Below, piece by piece: positions 36,331-47,715 of a stretch of 64,000 nucleotides of DNA. Position 1 is the first letter of the stretch. Each line of letters opens with the position of its first letter. The position numbers and the translations under genes are program-made. Under the pieces are notes generated by a model. It searched no databases. It was not told the DNA's origin and saw only the letters and a list, made by a program, of their open reading frames with translations. The DNA comes from Tricholoma matsutake (taxonomy: Eukaryota > Basidiomycota > Agaricomycetes > Agaricales > Tricholomataceae): assembly GCA_026075535.2 (NCBI GenBank), contig AP026539.1, positions 1,302,001 to 1,366,000 of the forward strand. Reading direction: 5' to 3'.

Positions 36331-36419
36331 AAGTGATATAAGTGGGGACAAACATATGCAAATAGGCTTGGCCCTAACCGACCATTGCCAGTGCCCAGTG
36401 TTCGCAGTTGTCATTGTCA

Positions 36420-37859
36420 ATGGCTTGTCCGCTGCAAATGTTCTGGCTGGTCTTGCTCATAATTCTCGGAGTCGTAGGGGTGTTAGCTGACGATGAAACC
36501 CCTTGCACGCTTCACCACAACGGCAAGTATTTCGACCTCAACCCGCTCAAGTCAAAGTATGCGAGATACGCAGTCAAGGAAAGACAGAACTCTTACCAAC
36601 GTTTGGTTCAGTACAGATTACGAATTTCAGACCACAGGCGGTCATGTTTTTACTATAAATGCCTGCAGAAATCCTGTCCGAGAAACGCATGGACTGAAGG
36701 ATGTGAACGAGAAGGATATCGGAGGCTTCATTCGACAAGACCATAGAGATTTCTCCATTGGGTGTGTTTTCCAAGTTCTTGATAAGGGCACGATTTATGA
36801 CACATCCCAGGACTTTAAACACGACTCTGAGCGTCGAAGATTCACGGCCTCGTCTTACGTTTAGCAACGGTTCTCGATGTAAATCCAAGTCTGGCGACAA
36901 TCAAATACGAGCATCGACTGTGGTTGAATTTGTCTGCGATAGTAGTGTCTTTGGCAGTGGAATGCCACGACTGGTTGCGCAGCTCCCGCCTGGCGATGAC
37001 GAAGACGCTTGCGCTTTTTTTATTGAATGGAAGACACACGTCAGTATCTTTACCATCGATATTTTGTCCGTCTCTCGAGTTTCGTCATCTAGGTTGCCTG
37101 CCCAACCAACGAGCCAGGCGGTGCGTGGGGTTTCTTCAGCTTTATCCCAGTCCTGTACGCTCCTTCATCTCTTTCCATGCCCAGCCCTAACACCACTTGA
37201 AATGTAGTGCTCTCTCCATCGTCATAATGTACCTGGTCTTCGGTACGCTCTACAATCGATACGTCCTGCGCTTGAGTGGGGTAGACCAGATCCCACAATT
37301 CTCTATTACCAGCATGAAGTACCACGCGCGCGAGGCCCTCGACTGGATGAAGGACATCGCAATCAGGATGCATGAGGGCGGGAGGAGCATTGGTGCCAAC
37401 AGCGGGTTCTTTCCCGGCTCTAGCCTAGACTCGGAATCGGAATTGGGTAGGAGCAGGGGATTTTCACGCACAGACACTAACCCCATCAGCCACCAAAACC
37501 AAACATACGGTAGGGAAGGCAGTACCGGTCCCGTGAGTGGGGGCGGGGGCGGTGGCAATTTTATGCCACGGATGAGGTCAGGCGTGGGGAATGGCAGGCG
37601 TGGAGAAATTAATCCGATCTCACACCAGGCCCAGTCTCGGGCAGACAATGGGGAATCATCATCATCACCCTCTTCACCTGCGCTCCCTGGAAAGGAGAAA
37701 CCCAGACCGAAGCCAATTCAGCTGGAGTCTACAGGCAGTACAAGGGAGGAGCGGGAGTTCATGCTCGCGGACGATGAGAATGACGAGAGTGATGATGTAG
37801 GAATGACGCTTTCGAAACCAGCGCCGGCTCCTTCTCATCCACCAGAACCTGCGGTTTAA
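36420..37859 (+). CDS. ATG27: Atg27-like type I membrane protein with MRH domain
   Basis: Exons 36420-36556, 36612-36761, 36811-37039, 37093-37154 and 37208-37859. All four introns are 49-55 bp with GT-AG borders, giving 1,230 nt and 409 residues. A signal peptide is seen (hydrophobic residues 7-22, MFWLVLLIILGVVGVLA). The lumenal domain follows: PCTLHHNGKYFDL, DYEFQTTGGHVFTINACRNP, GGFIRQDHRDFSIG, and C-D-S-S and D-A-C-A-F-F-I-E-W segments with paired Cys as in the mannose-6-phosphate receptor homology fold. Then comes one transmembrane segment (LSIVIMYLVFGTLYNRYVL). Atg27 homologues cycle between Golgi, endosome and vacuole and supply membrane to Atg9-driven autophagosome formation. The cytosolic tail is unusually long (about 190 residues; Gly/Ser/Pro-rich, acidic near the end). 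The MRH call is firm; Atg27 rather than another MRH protein is likely. Confidence 0.8.
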
Positions 37860-39480
37860 ACGGCACTGGTGCCACGAGATGCGGAGGGTGGTACTGCTGC
37901 AGATTTTAGGGGCGGGATTTGGATCGTGGAGACATCATCCGCCTTTAAACGCAGTGGAAATTCATATTCTTTCTTTCTGTCATGCCGGAAAATGTCGGAA
38001 AATGTCGGGGGCGATTTCCTCACTCGTATGGCGGAGGAGCCCTCTCAACTTCCTCAGCCTGCTCAAATGATAATTTGTGGGTGCCGGATACGCACTGTCA
38101 TCCCTTGCCTCATGCTTTACGGGTCGGGGCTAGATCAGACGTTAATCAACAAGTTTATGAATTTTCTGACATGTAACCTAACTACGAAGTGATGTACTTT
38201 GCTAGAATGTATATCAAATCCTTTCGATCGACTACATCCTCACTCTTCAGTCGGATCTACTATGTGCCAAGTCTGTTTACTGACGTCGAACGCACTCGTC
38301 CGTTTTCTTCGTCAGAGGTCAAACATAATCTACCTATTCAAAGTTTTCTGGTGCGCTTCCTAGTTTGAAACTCTTGCGGCCTACTTGAACATCTGTTCGC
38401 ACATATCCTCCACATCCTGAACTCAGAGACATTGTAGTGCTTTCACTGGCAAGGTTGGCGCGAGGCGAGCCAAAACCGTTCTAGGAATATAAATATACAT
38501 TCCTTGGAATTCGCGATACTGTTGATGCTCTACTCGTCTGGAAGTGATAATCTAGGGTTTGATCTTTTGTCTTGAAAAATCGCAGGCTGCTTGTTGATAC
38601 TCTCCACCTGAATTAGCGGGTGCGACAATGACATCAGGGTGTAGAAGACATTTGTGGCTCCCGGACAGTGTGAATTTGGTCTGCTGTAAAGTCCATAGTC
38701 TCCTTCAAGTTATCAACATTCGAAACATTCGCCGACTTCCCGTTTGATAGGTGTTGCCATAGGATGCATCCTCGCCGGAATTTAATTGTCGCAGACCCAA
38801 ATAGGATTTCTCCGAGTCCATCCACCACAGTAGCTGAAACTGCATCGTTTCCACTGACGTGGCTACTGACACAGTGCCTGTGCTCTTCACTGCGAAGGAC
38901 GAAATTTGTCAAGAGTCGGCAATCTCCCTTTCAATTCTGATGTTGTTTCCGCAAGATGCTCCACCACTTCCTTCCACACGAGGGGATGGAGGGAACAAAG
39001 CAGCAACCTGTGCTCGTGCAACATCACGAACATCGTAATACGAGGGTGGGGAACGTGGTGGCACAACACTTACACCTGAGAGTAGTGCACTTGCATGGGT
39101 CCAGGGTAATAACGAAATGGGGAACTAGGGGACCGAAGAGGAAAGGCAGAATGCACCTCGAGGCTTGAGCGTCGCTGAGAACATGATCAGACCAGAGATA
39201 ATTGGGGATGTATGGCTCCGACTCAGAGAATCATTCCAAAATCATTCCAGTAGTACCTGAAGCCTAGGAAAGGTCGCACATATTTCGTATGACGGTACGT
39301 ACGGTGCCGTCTTCGCCCTTTATTTGAATAGCTGATACAAATTTTCGGACAGCGTCCAACAGACTTCTGCGGGAGCCAAGGGTGAGCGGCACATCTGTGC
39401 GCAACACGTGATATTAAAGAAATGCCGAGGCGCGACTCGGACTCGGACTCCTGCAGACTGCTCCCAAACGACGATAACGT
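37860..39480. other. Host-like DNA downstream of the Atg27-like gene
   Basis: CpG-rich sequence with no recognised domain. One minus-strand frame (38912-38634, 92 residues, MTNFVLRSEEHRHCVSSH...) might belong to a small unrecognised gene, but no exon structure or motif supports it. Confidence 0.35.
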
Positions 39481-39800
39481 GTGCGGTGTGGTTCCCAAGT
39501 TAAGTTTTTTTTTATCTTTCTTGTTTTTTTTTGCTTCAACTAACTTATGTTTTCGTTAATTTATAGGTTTGACTGTGTTACAACCACACGACGACCCCAA
39601 AACAACACACCCACGCCCAACGACTGAGGACTCACCGATACCCCAGCCAGCCGCTGTGAGCCCCCTAGGCCTGCTCAGGATGGTTAACGGGAGCAGCGAC
39701 AACGGGAAGGAGACCACAACGGCGGCCACCATCACCACAGCCCACAGCAGCAGCAGCACCCCCAACTGGGTCCGAGTCGCAAGGTAGATGATTGTGGGTG
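39481..39800 (+). repeat. Single copy of the intron-like module
   Basis: A pyrimidine-rich stretch with CAACTAACTTA and a TTTATAG end is followed by GTTTGACTGTG..ACAACC and a CAGC/CACC-rich segment. Similar in design to 63768-63990 and to the tandem modules in the inverted-pair elements. Confidence 0.4.
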
Positions 39801-41095
39801 CTGTCAGCTGACAAACGACGATGGGACGGTGAACGACTACCACCCGCCCCAGCCGCTTGCTAGCTCGAGGGGTTCTATGATTATATATGTAGTATATTAG
39901 ATCATCGGGTTTATATTACATTTACATATAACTTATGTGTTAGACACACAATAAAACAAATAAAACAGTTATGTGAACTTGAGCTATACCAAGCTATTGA
40001 CAGCCGTTTCGAGGTACCATCACTGGTCAACAGTTGATTTCATCTGCATTGAATTCATTCTACCTTATTCCTGTATATCAGTGTATATCTCAGGAGGTCG
40101 CGCCCATGATAATGGGCGCGACAGATGGACAAATTCGGCACCCGGCGGATGATCGAGGAGTTATAATTTGTTTGCAGCATGAGAGTTCCTGAAACCTTCA
40201 AGTACATACTTTACCTGGCTCTATCCAAGTATCTAACTAGCTACGTGCGCATATCTCTCCTGTCAGTCAGTGTCATTACCATTATCCAACAGAGACTATA
40301 ATTACCAACGTCAATCATGTCGATGGCATGCCAACGAACTCCGAGTCTATATCCTCTATCCTAAGTAAGAAACTATAGATTATCTTATAATGCATGCGCA
40401 TATGATACCCGCATGGAGTTTCAATGGGAACAATAACCCAGGAAAGCATGCGCAGATATAACCACAAGTTCGGATGCAAAAAAAAATAATACGTAAGTAC
40501 TTACCACCGGGTCGTCACCGACGTAAAAGAGAATCGAAAGCGTAGGCGAGCGAAAAAGATTACATAAAGATCGAACCACTTGGCTCCATCTCAGTTCATG
40601 GCACTTGCAAGCAACTTCAACCTCATTTCTTTCCAACATAAAATGCATACGCGCTATCTATGTCCATCCACACACCCACTCGCCCAAGATCATCACCAAA
40701 AAAAAAGAAAAAAAAAAGAAATATACATCATTAACACAAACTGTAAAGAAAAGGGTAACTGGTATAGGAAGCCAAGATAGTACTGAGTAGGCAGCGTGAC
40801 ATGACGAGGTATCGTAGAAAGATAAACAAGGCTGGAAAGGCGGGAGCACACTAGGGTAGAGACAGACAGAGGGAAGAGATGTACGAAAAGGAGTGGATGT
40901 GATCATGGTCAGTTTGATTGTAAGCAAGCCCGCGCCTGGGAGTCAAGATGTCGAGGAAACTATAACGGGCGCTGATAGTAGTCGTGGTTGTTAACGAGTG
41001 TAGGAGTGTCAGAGTGGATCATGAATATAAGAATAGACATGATTGATAACCGGAATGCAAACGTGTATGGCGTTGAAAAAAAAAACGTGTATGCC
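39801..41095. other. No gene recognised; 3' flank of the G-alpha gene
   Basis: CpG-rich, A/T tracts near 40700. The region next to 41095 would contain the 3' UTR of the G-alpha gene. No coding motif or RNA gene was recognised. Confidence 0.4.
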
Positions 41096-43574
41096 TCACA
41101 GTAGACCGCATTCCCGGAGGTGTAGTTGGAGGAGGATGTCCTGGATCGCACTTAGGACGACTGTACGTATGGGGCTGCGATCAGCGCCGAGGCAAGAAGG
41201 AAGATACAAGAGGGGAGTAGGGATGAAAACGTACATTTGATCTGCTGTGTGTCCGTCGCACATGTGTAATGCGCATATATCTGCTTCGTGGCTGCGCTCT
41301 GGTTGAGGCTCACAAACCTACACCATCGATGATCAATATTGGTTTCTAGAAGAAAAGAAGAAAGGAGGAAAGACACAAGACGAAGGCGGAGAAAACAGGA
41401 AATGAGACAAGAAGTTGGCAATGACGTGGTCCAGCGAGCATCACGACAAGAGAGCGACTATCAATACCATCAATACAGCAACCAGGGCCAGGCCAGCACC
41501 ATGGCTAAGAATGGACGGGACGCGCATACATTCTCTCATCCATCACCCCGATACGACGATTAGCGCCAGGCACGCACGCAAAGAAAACTGAAATGTGCCA
41601 AGAAGACGCCGAACAGGTACGAAGTGGTGCACAGCGTTATGACACAATACAAATGTCATCCGCACCCACACGGAAAACCACCAGAGACCGACAAAGAACA
41701 ACTCTATAACCGTAAGACAGCCCACGGCTATCTATCGACAGTGCCAAGAGTCCCACACGCATCAACCAGCACAGATGAAAAAGGTCAGAAGCACAGCATG
41801 AGACGCGCATACACCATCTGAAGGACCCACAGCACATCTATGACAGCACTCCGAATAACAATAAATCACGACAGGAAGACATGACTTCCCATCATAGCCC
41901 CAGCCCAAAATAGCATTGCGAGGGGACGCCGCAGATCAAGGAGCGCTAGCACGCTGCCAAACCCACCCCATGACCTGAGCAAGGGGAGACGAGACGCAGA
42001 TTTATCCATACAGGCGACCCAGGTGAATATGAAAATGACCGTCGCCGGCCTGCTTTGTGATGACGACGGCGTAGGTGGGTGAGTTGCCAACATGCACGAC
42101 TAAAAGTTGAAATGCTGGCACCTGTATGGAGTAGTAGCCCTGGAACACAGGGCGCGATACAGAACAAGATCAAAGAACAAGGGCGAGGAAAGGGACGAAA
42201 ATAAGACGAAAGGAGAACGAAAACAGGGAACAAGAACAAGGAACAAGGAACAACATGTGGAACAGGGACATCAAAAGGAAAGATGGGTTATCACCAGAGA
42301 CGTCACAAAAAGCGTCAGCTGGCTCTCCAGTCCCCTCAACTGAACCCAAAAAAAGAAAAAAAAATCACAAGGTGAAAACCCACCGTTGCAGTAAGTATTG
42401 ACAGGCTTCGTCGTAGTTGTCGCCACTCTGGAAATCGGGGAAGTAATCTCCCAGCGGAGAGCGCGGGAGCTTCTCTGCGAATAGATCGATTTTGTTAAGG
42501 AAGAGGATCTGTGGAGCGTTAGATATTGTGATAAGGAAAGGAGGGGGAAAACGTACGATGGAGGTCTTGACGAACCACCTTGAGTTGCATATCGAGTCGA
42601 AGAGGGTCAGTGCTTCTTGCATTCGATTCTACAAAATACAATGAGGCATTAAAAGCGAAACAGAAAAAAAAGAAAGTCACGTACTACACTCTCATCCTCA
42701 TACAACATCTGATCATACTCGCTCAAACTGACCAAAAACACCAACGCCGTGACGTTTTCAAAACAATGTATCCACTTCTTCCTCTCACTCCTTTGGCCGC
42801 CCACATCAAACAGCTTATACGTCAACTCCCCAACTTTGAATGTCGTCTCGGTGATACCGGTCGTCTTCACTCTGCTTCTTAGAATATCCTGATCTGTGGG
42901 AAGGTAGTTCGGCCCCCCCATCCTGTCGATCGAGTTGAAGTAGTACACCGCCGAGTCGTTGAGCTGGAACTCCCGGGAGCGACGTACAGCCTCTTTGATA
43001 CCAGAGTCCCGCCATAGAGCGCGGATGGCATCGCCTATATCTCGAGGAAGGACATCACCTTCGATCTGTGGGGGTAGGGAGAGGATAGTTGTGCGCCTGG
43101 CATCGTTCTGTGGAGCGAGGGAAATGTCGAGATGGGGCAGGGCTTCGAGGATTGCGCTGTGGGAAAAAAAAAGAAAAAATAATATAATATGATAATTTGA
43201 AGATATGTAGAAGTAGAGATAACATACCGCATTGACTGGATTGTATTGGAAAAGATAATTTCCTTGTATGAATCTCGTTCCAATTCGGTGTAACCGCCGT
43301 GATGGATTAGTTTCATTTGCTTCAGCACTGTCGACTGCGTCAAGATGTCAGTAATTGGGAAAATCTCCCGGGTTGTGATAACAAACCTTTCCAGACTCTC
43401 CAGCTCCTAGAAGAAGCATTTTGATTTCGTTCTTGGCCATCATACGATCACGCTTGAGTTGGCTTTCGATTTCATCATTTCCTAGGCGAAGATGAGGAGG
43501 ACATGTAAAAGCTGTAGAGAGAACTTACGAGCTTTTGCCTCATCGTCGATGCCGGTAGACTGTACGCAACCCAT
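41096..43574 (-). CDS. Heterotrimeric G-protein alpha subunit, eight exons
   Basis: Exons on the minus strand: 43574-43529, 43481-43387, 43334-43228, 43156-42685, 42628-42557, 42508-42384, 41317-41235 and 41160-41096. All borders are GT-AG and phases match, giving 1,065 nt and 354 residues, the usual length. The GTPase relays signals from seven-transmembrane receptors at the plasma membrane. It has Gly2/Cys3 (MGCVQS) for myristoylation and palmitoylation. G1 is GAGESGKS, split exactly by intron 2. Switch I is RVKTTGIT, switch [14 protein letters not shown] with the catalytic Gln, G4 LNKID and G5 TCATDT. The C terminus ECGLL keeps the Cys at position -4 of G-alpha-i-like proteins. Six introns are 47-74 bp, but intron 6 is 1,066 bp. 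Which fungal G-alpha group it belongs to cannot be settled by eye. Confidence 0.95.
41318..42383 (-). other. Exceptionally long intron 6 of the G-alpha gene
   Basis: 1,066 bp between the codons of the RF in ...[12 protein letters not shown]. Donor GTGGGT, acceptor GGTGTAG. The sequence is CpG-rich like the host DNA and shows no TE motif or TIR. Reading through the donor would add only W-V-F-T-L and then stop, giving a protein without the receptor-contacting C terminus. Confidence 0.8.
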
Positions 43575-45454
43575 GATAGATTAGAATGGAGAGTGATTGT
43601 GAGTTGTACAGAAGAATCGACAGCCACGACGGCCGGCTACGAGGTGGAGAAGTGAGAAACAAGTCGTTGGCAACAACGTGACCTAAAAAAAAATATGATC
43701 CCGATGTCGATTACTAATATAAACTTGGATCAATCCCACGTTTCTAATACTTGGCAGTAAGTTTCAACACTCTCTCTCTTGACTTTTGAATACATTAACC
43801 CCATAATACTCCTTCAACCGCGTTATATATTGTTCTTTGCAACGTCGAGATCCAGTTTCAATCCTCTGCCGAATAAAGCCGGACCTGCTCACACGTTTGC
43901 ATCTGCATGTGGCCATCGTTTCTTGACATGTGTTCATGTTCATGTATTTTATGATACGTGTGCCACCTTTCAGCTTATCGTGGCGCATTACTCAGCAAGT
44001 TTGATAACCGAGACACAACGAGAGACTCGTGTCCTGATCACGAAGCGGTTTATCCCCAACAACAACCCCCTTCGCGTTTCAGGTTCAGGTAACATATATT
44101 GCTACTTTCAAGATTTTGCTAGCTCGACGACAGACGAAAATCTTCACGCAGAAATGCAATACAAGGCTTAGATGTCGCCCCATAACCCACCAGTAACAAT
44201 AACTTATGCTCTCGATAACGCGGTGCAATAATAATACGCTCATACATATGAAAGTCCCGGCACTTCCTTAATGGCGCAGCGGTCTAAATTACCCGAACTC
44301 TCGCCGCTGCAGTGCTATTGTACATTTGCTTAAAAGTTAACTCTCCTCCACTTGGCTTCAAGCTCCGTCCGGTCAAGCCGAGTGATATTATTGATGCCAA
44401 TGTATATACAGTATATCACCGGGCCCCGCCTTGGTGATTCCCGCGGTGACTGGCTATAGTGACCTTCGATCAGCTGCCGATGAAGTATCATGGAACTCAC
44501 CCGAGACCTTAGACCTACACTATGGCAACAAGGACTCTACCGTGATTTTTAAGCATCCCGGTATTGATAATGAGAGTCAGACCCCAGAAACCTCTTCCAA
44601 TATCTAATAATGGATATACAAAGTCAGTTTCTATGTGAACAATTATCTTTCGGAACAACAATAAATTATATCTGAAGTCATTGCTGTATATATATCAGGT
44701 TCAGTGACCAATTGGTGAATATTGCACGTGATAACGTACGTGATCTTAAGACGTGTCCAGTTTTTTTTATGCAAAAATCCGTTGGTGCATGGTTCTTGAC
44801 CAGATGTATAATAGTCTCGATTACCGCTTCATTTTTTTTGCTTCAAAACCCTGTACTGACTTTATTATGATAAATTACTCCAATCTAAACAAAAGAAGAT
44901 CTGGCTGCTGGGATAAACTTGGGTGCACAACAGTAACAAGTTGAAAATCGATTAACAGCTATAGAATTGAAGCATTGCACTCCCGAGTCTGGCACTTAGT
45001 ATGCGTCGCACAATGTGTCACGTTTGATGCGTGTTCCGGAACTGTCACACGCATCATACATTTCCATTTCGAGCTAATGGACACCTACATTGCCCCTTCC
45101 ATTGTTACGGCGCACTCTCCAATGGTTTTTTTTTTATTGGAAAAAAAAAACAAGTGAGGATTGAATTTTGAAGCCATTTATAGTTTTACCATGGAAACCA
45201 AGCCGGAGCCGACTGCTTACTGCAGCACCCACACCCGGAAAGAACTTCCATTTCAGGATGATATATTTTACACATGTGCCTATGGCACTAGCCGACGAAT
45301 CAAAAATTTGAAGCACATCAAAAGTCACGTGAATGGGTACTCCATTCATTATGACAAATTGTCATTGACAATAATGTGGTGTTGTCAGTGACACTCAGTG
45401 ACACCACGGTGTGCTGATTTATATATTGATGACTTTGGACATTCTTAGTATTTA
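43575..45454. other. Upstream region of the G-alpha gene, no second gene recognised
   Basis: 43575-43750 would hold the promoter and 5' UTR. Beyond this, only short frames. A tRNA A-box-like string at about 44270 has no convincing partner. Confidence 0.4.
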
Positions 45455-45486
45455 AAAGTCTGGTTTGGTCCAGTTTTTCAGCCCTT
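45455..45486 (+). repeat. 5' end of a GGTTTGGTCCAG repeat, cut by a solo LTR
   Basis: TAGTATTTAAAAGTCTGGTT plus a TTGGTCCAGTTTTTCAG continuation match the start of the repeats at 13024 and 46131. The solo LTR begins immediately after. Confidence 0.5.
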
Positions 45487-46089
45487 TGTCAAGACTGATT
45501 CCTCTGACCAGATTTCTGATCATTTTCCACTGACTTTTCTGGCCACCTTGCAGCATAGCTCACCTCCTATCTGCAGCACAGCCTGGAGATGAAATTCCAA
45601 TACAACAAAACAGTTCCAGGTCATTGCCTTGGGAGGCCAGTTACTAGCTATCACTGCCTCAGTAATTCTGGTTCCTTCCAGACCTTAGTATTTAACATAG
45701 CCATTTCCATCTTGTATTAGGCAGTCTGTAAATCAACCAAGGTAACTCAAAATCCTTATCTGAGTCTTCCTCAACTTCTATCTCATTCTCCTCCAGAAAA
45801 CCTCCAGAACCTATATCTCCCTCCTTTACCCTTGTCTTGAAATTAGGACACTTGACAAGGAGAAGGGTGCAACTTCTTACAAATTGAAGCCAAGTCCTTT
45901 CTGTCCCCCTTCACTTGGTGTGTTCCACCTAGTGGACTCTGTACTGGAACTCTGCTGGACTCCCTCTCTCCTTCTGTTTCTTCTTGCAACCTCCAACAAC
46001 TATTGACCAGGTCTGACCAGAAATCTGATGTCCTCTTCCATTTTCAACTTGAACTCAACAGCATATACAAACTCTCACTTCTCTTGTCA
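45487..46089 (+). mobile_element. Solo LTR of the gypsy A family
   Basis: 603 bp, similar along its whole length to the LTR at 2926-3547 but in the opposite orientation. Shared landmarks: TGTCAAGACTGATTC at the start, CACCTCCTAT near 45558, GAAATTAGGACACTTGA near 45840, ACCAGAAATCTGATG near 46015 and ACAAACTCTCACTTCTC near the end. No internal retroelement sequence adjoins it. No target duplication was found (CCCTT versus ATTTT), so the borders may have decayed. Confidence 0.75.
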
Positions 46090-46130
46090 ATTTTTCACCA
46101 TTTTCTAAACCTATCCCATGACCCACACAT

Positions 46131-46240
46131 AGTGTTTGAAGGTCCGGTTCAGTCCAGTTTTTTCCATTTTGGGATGGAACCAGAACCAAAACCAGTTCTC
46201 AACCTTGAGAACATTAATAACTATATTTTTGTTCAGCATA
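46131..46240 (+). repeat. GGTCCGGTTCAGTCCAG dispersed repeat
   Basis: TAGTGTTTGAAGGTCCGGTT and its continuation match the 13024 repeat start. Followed by AACC/GGTT-rich sequence that can fold. Confidence 0.5.
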
Positions 46241-46559
46241 TCAAAAGGTTTTCTATTAAATTGGGCCTGTTATTGCTGAAATGGTGCAATACCCTTTAAT
46301 ACCCCTGGTTTTCAAGGGTATACCCCTGCCAATTTCTAATTGCATGGGAACAAGTCAATAAAGTCTGTCATGAAGCATTCCATATCACCTTGAATCAAAT
46401 GCTGCAACAAAATCCCCATTGGATCAAAGAATGTACTCCATGCCATGCTCCTTCTCCAAGTGTGCTTGTTTGTACACTACAGTTTGTTGTTGATACTTTT
46501 GGTGATGTCATTGATGCATGAGGAAATCCTCTTTTTAGCAATGTGACTTGACAAAAGGT

Positions 46560-47715
46560 TAAAAGTGTTCTTGAACTGGCTCATGAAGGTTATCTCTCAG
46601 ATATCCAAGGAGTCACTTTGTATGAGAAAGCTGGGATTGATAAGTATGGCTTGCAAAAGTTGGAAGTGTCTGTGTGGAACCAATAGTGTAGAAGGTGGTC
46701 CTCATGGTGATATTTATCGCAAATTTGGAGCACTCCATGGTACATAATTATTATGATTTGGAGATAATTCAAGCTAAGATTTGGTTTGGTAGCTGGGCCT
46801 CATTTAGCTGTCAACTGTTTAACCGATCATCATACATGGTTAATCTTCAGGTATTTATTTTTTGTCTGTCTGAATAGAGTCAAATTAAATATTGAACAGG
46901 CCTATGCAAAGCATCTGTTTGGTGTTAACTGGGACTACCACCACAATTTGGGCCTTATCAACCACACTCATTTTCACCTCAACTATCTATCAGATACTGT
47001 AGAAGGAGCATATGCATATTCTGACTGAGTCAATGGAGATCTTTATGAAAGGACTTCAGAGCAGTTTGGGATCTGCACCTTTCCTGGTAGGCAAATCTAC
47101 AGACTACATCTCTCAAGTGCCTAAATTGATTTATTGATTGTTCAGAATCCCTTTGGCTCCATTTAGCAATGGAGCCACATAGTGAACAGTCCACTATCTT
47201 GTTCAAGTTAAATTTCAGTGATGACTGGCTTCAAAAGTAGCAGGTCTAGCTCTTCCTGCCATTCCTCCAACCACACTTGAGGCCCACTGCTATTTTTTCA
47301 ACAAGATACAAATCTTCACCACACTTGCAAGTTCCAATGGGAAAGGTAAAATTGACTTTGAGGCTTTTGCACAGGAGTGGAAGCAGTCAGCTGATGGCAA
47401 AGATCAGTTTTACATTACTACAGATGTTCTTTGTGCATATGCCAAATCTTGGGTGAAGACAAACAACATCCATGCATCACAAGAACTTATCTCCGACAAA
47501 ATTAACATGATTAAAAAGACTGACAAAACTTTTTCTGCACCCCACCAGCCATTCCCAACATTTCTCACTGCAGTCCCCACTTCTATTCAGCCATCTCATG
47601 GTGTCACTGACCTTGAAAACTTTGTCCCATCCTTACTATCTATTGATATTGCCCCATCTTGGCCTACTCCACTGACTTTGTCTGGTCTCCCTTTGGTATT
47701 GCCTCTATAGTGTTC
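46560..47715 (+). pseudogene. Decayed TE-associated ORF, family unnamed
   Basis: Plus-strand segments in several frames. First a YEKAGIDKYGLQKLEVSVWN-like start, a G-T-N-S-V-E-G-G-P-H-G-D-I-Y-R-K-F-G-A-L-H block, then DHHTWLI. Then comes an A-Y-A-K-H-L-F-G-V-N-W-D-Y-H-H-N-L block (46880-46950), then HFHLNYLSDTVEGAYAYSD and DLYERTSEQFGICTFPG. A final frame at 47453-47710 has PHQPFPTFLTAVPTSIQPSH. I recognise the wording as a protein repeated in Agaricomycete genomes, often beside transposons, but cannot name it. At least four frame changes make it a pseudogene. An intron with a GTATTT donor may explain one of them (near 46850). Confidence 0.45.

Noticed and set aside
37250..37648. 132-residue minus-strand frame over the Atg27-like last exon
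   Set aside because: Antisense of a well-supported exon with splice borders and a matching membrane segment.
38634..38912. 92-residue minus-strand frame as a separate host gene
   Set aside because: No motif, no neighbouring exon and no conserved pattern seen; kept only as a note in the description of the region.
41866..42240. Overlapping minus-strand frames within G-alpha intron 6
   Set aside because: No homology recognised, no splice logic, and the exons on both sides join perfectly without them.
44262..44380. tRNA-like A box (TGGCGCAGCGGTC) in the region upstream of the G-alpha gene
   Set aside because: No B box at the right distance with GTTCNA and no acceptor stem; the best candidate would need a ~110-nt molecule.
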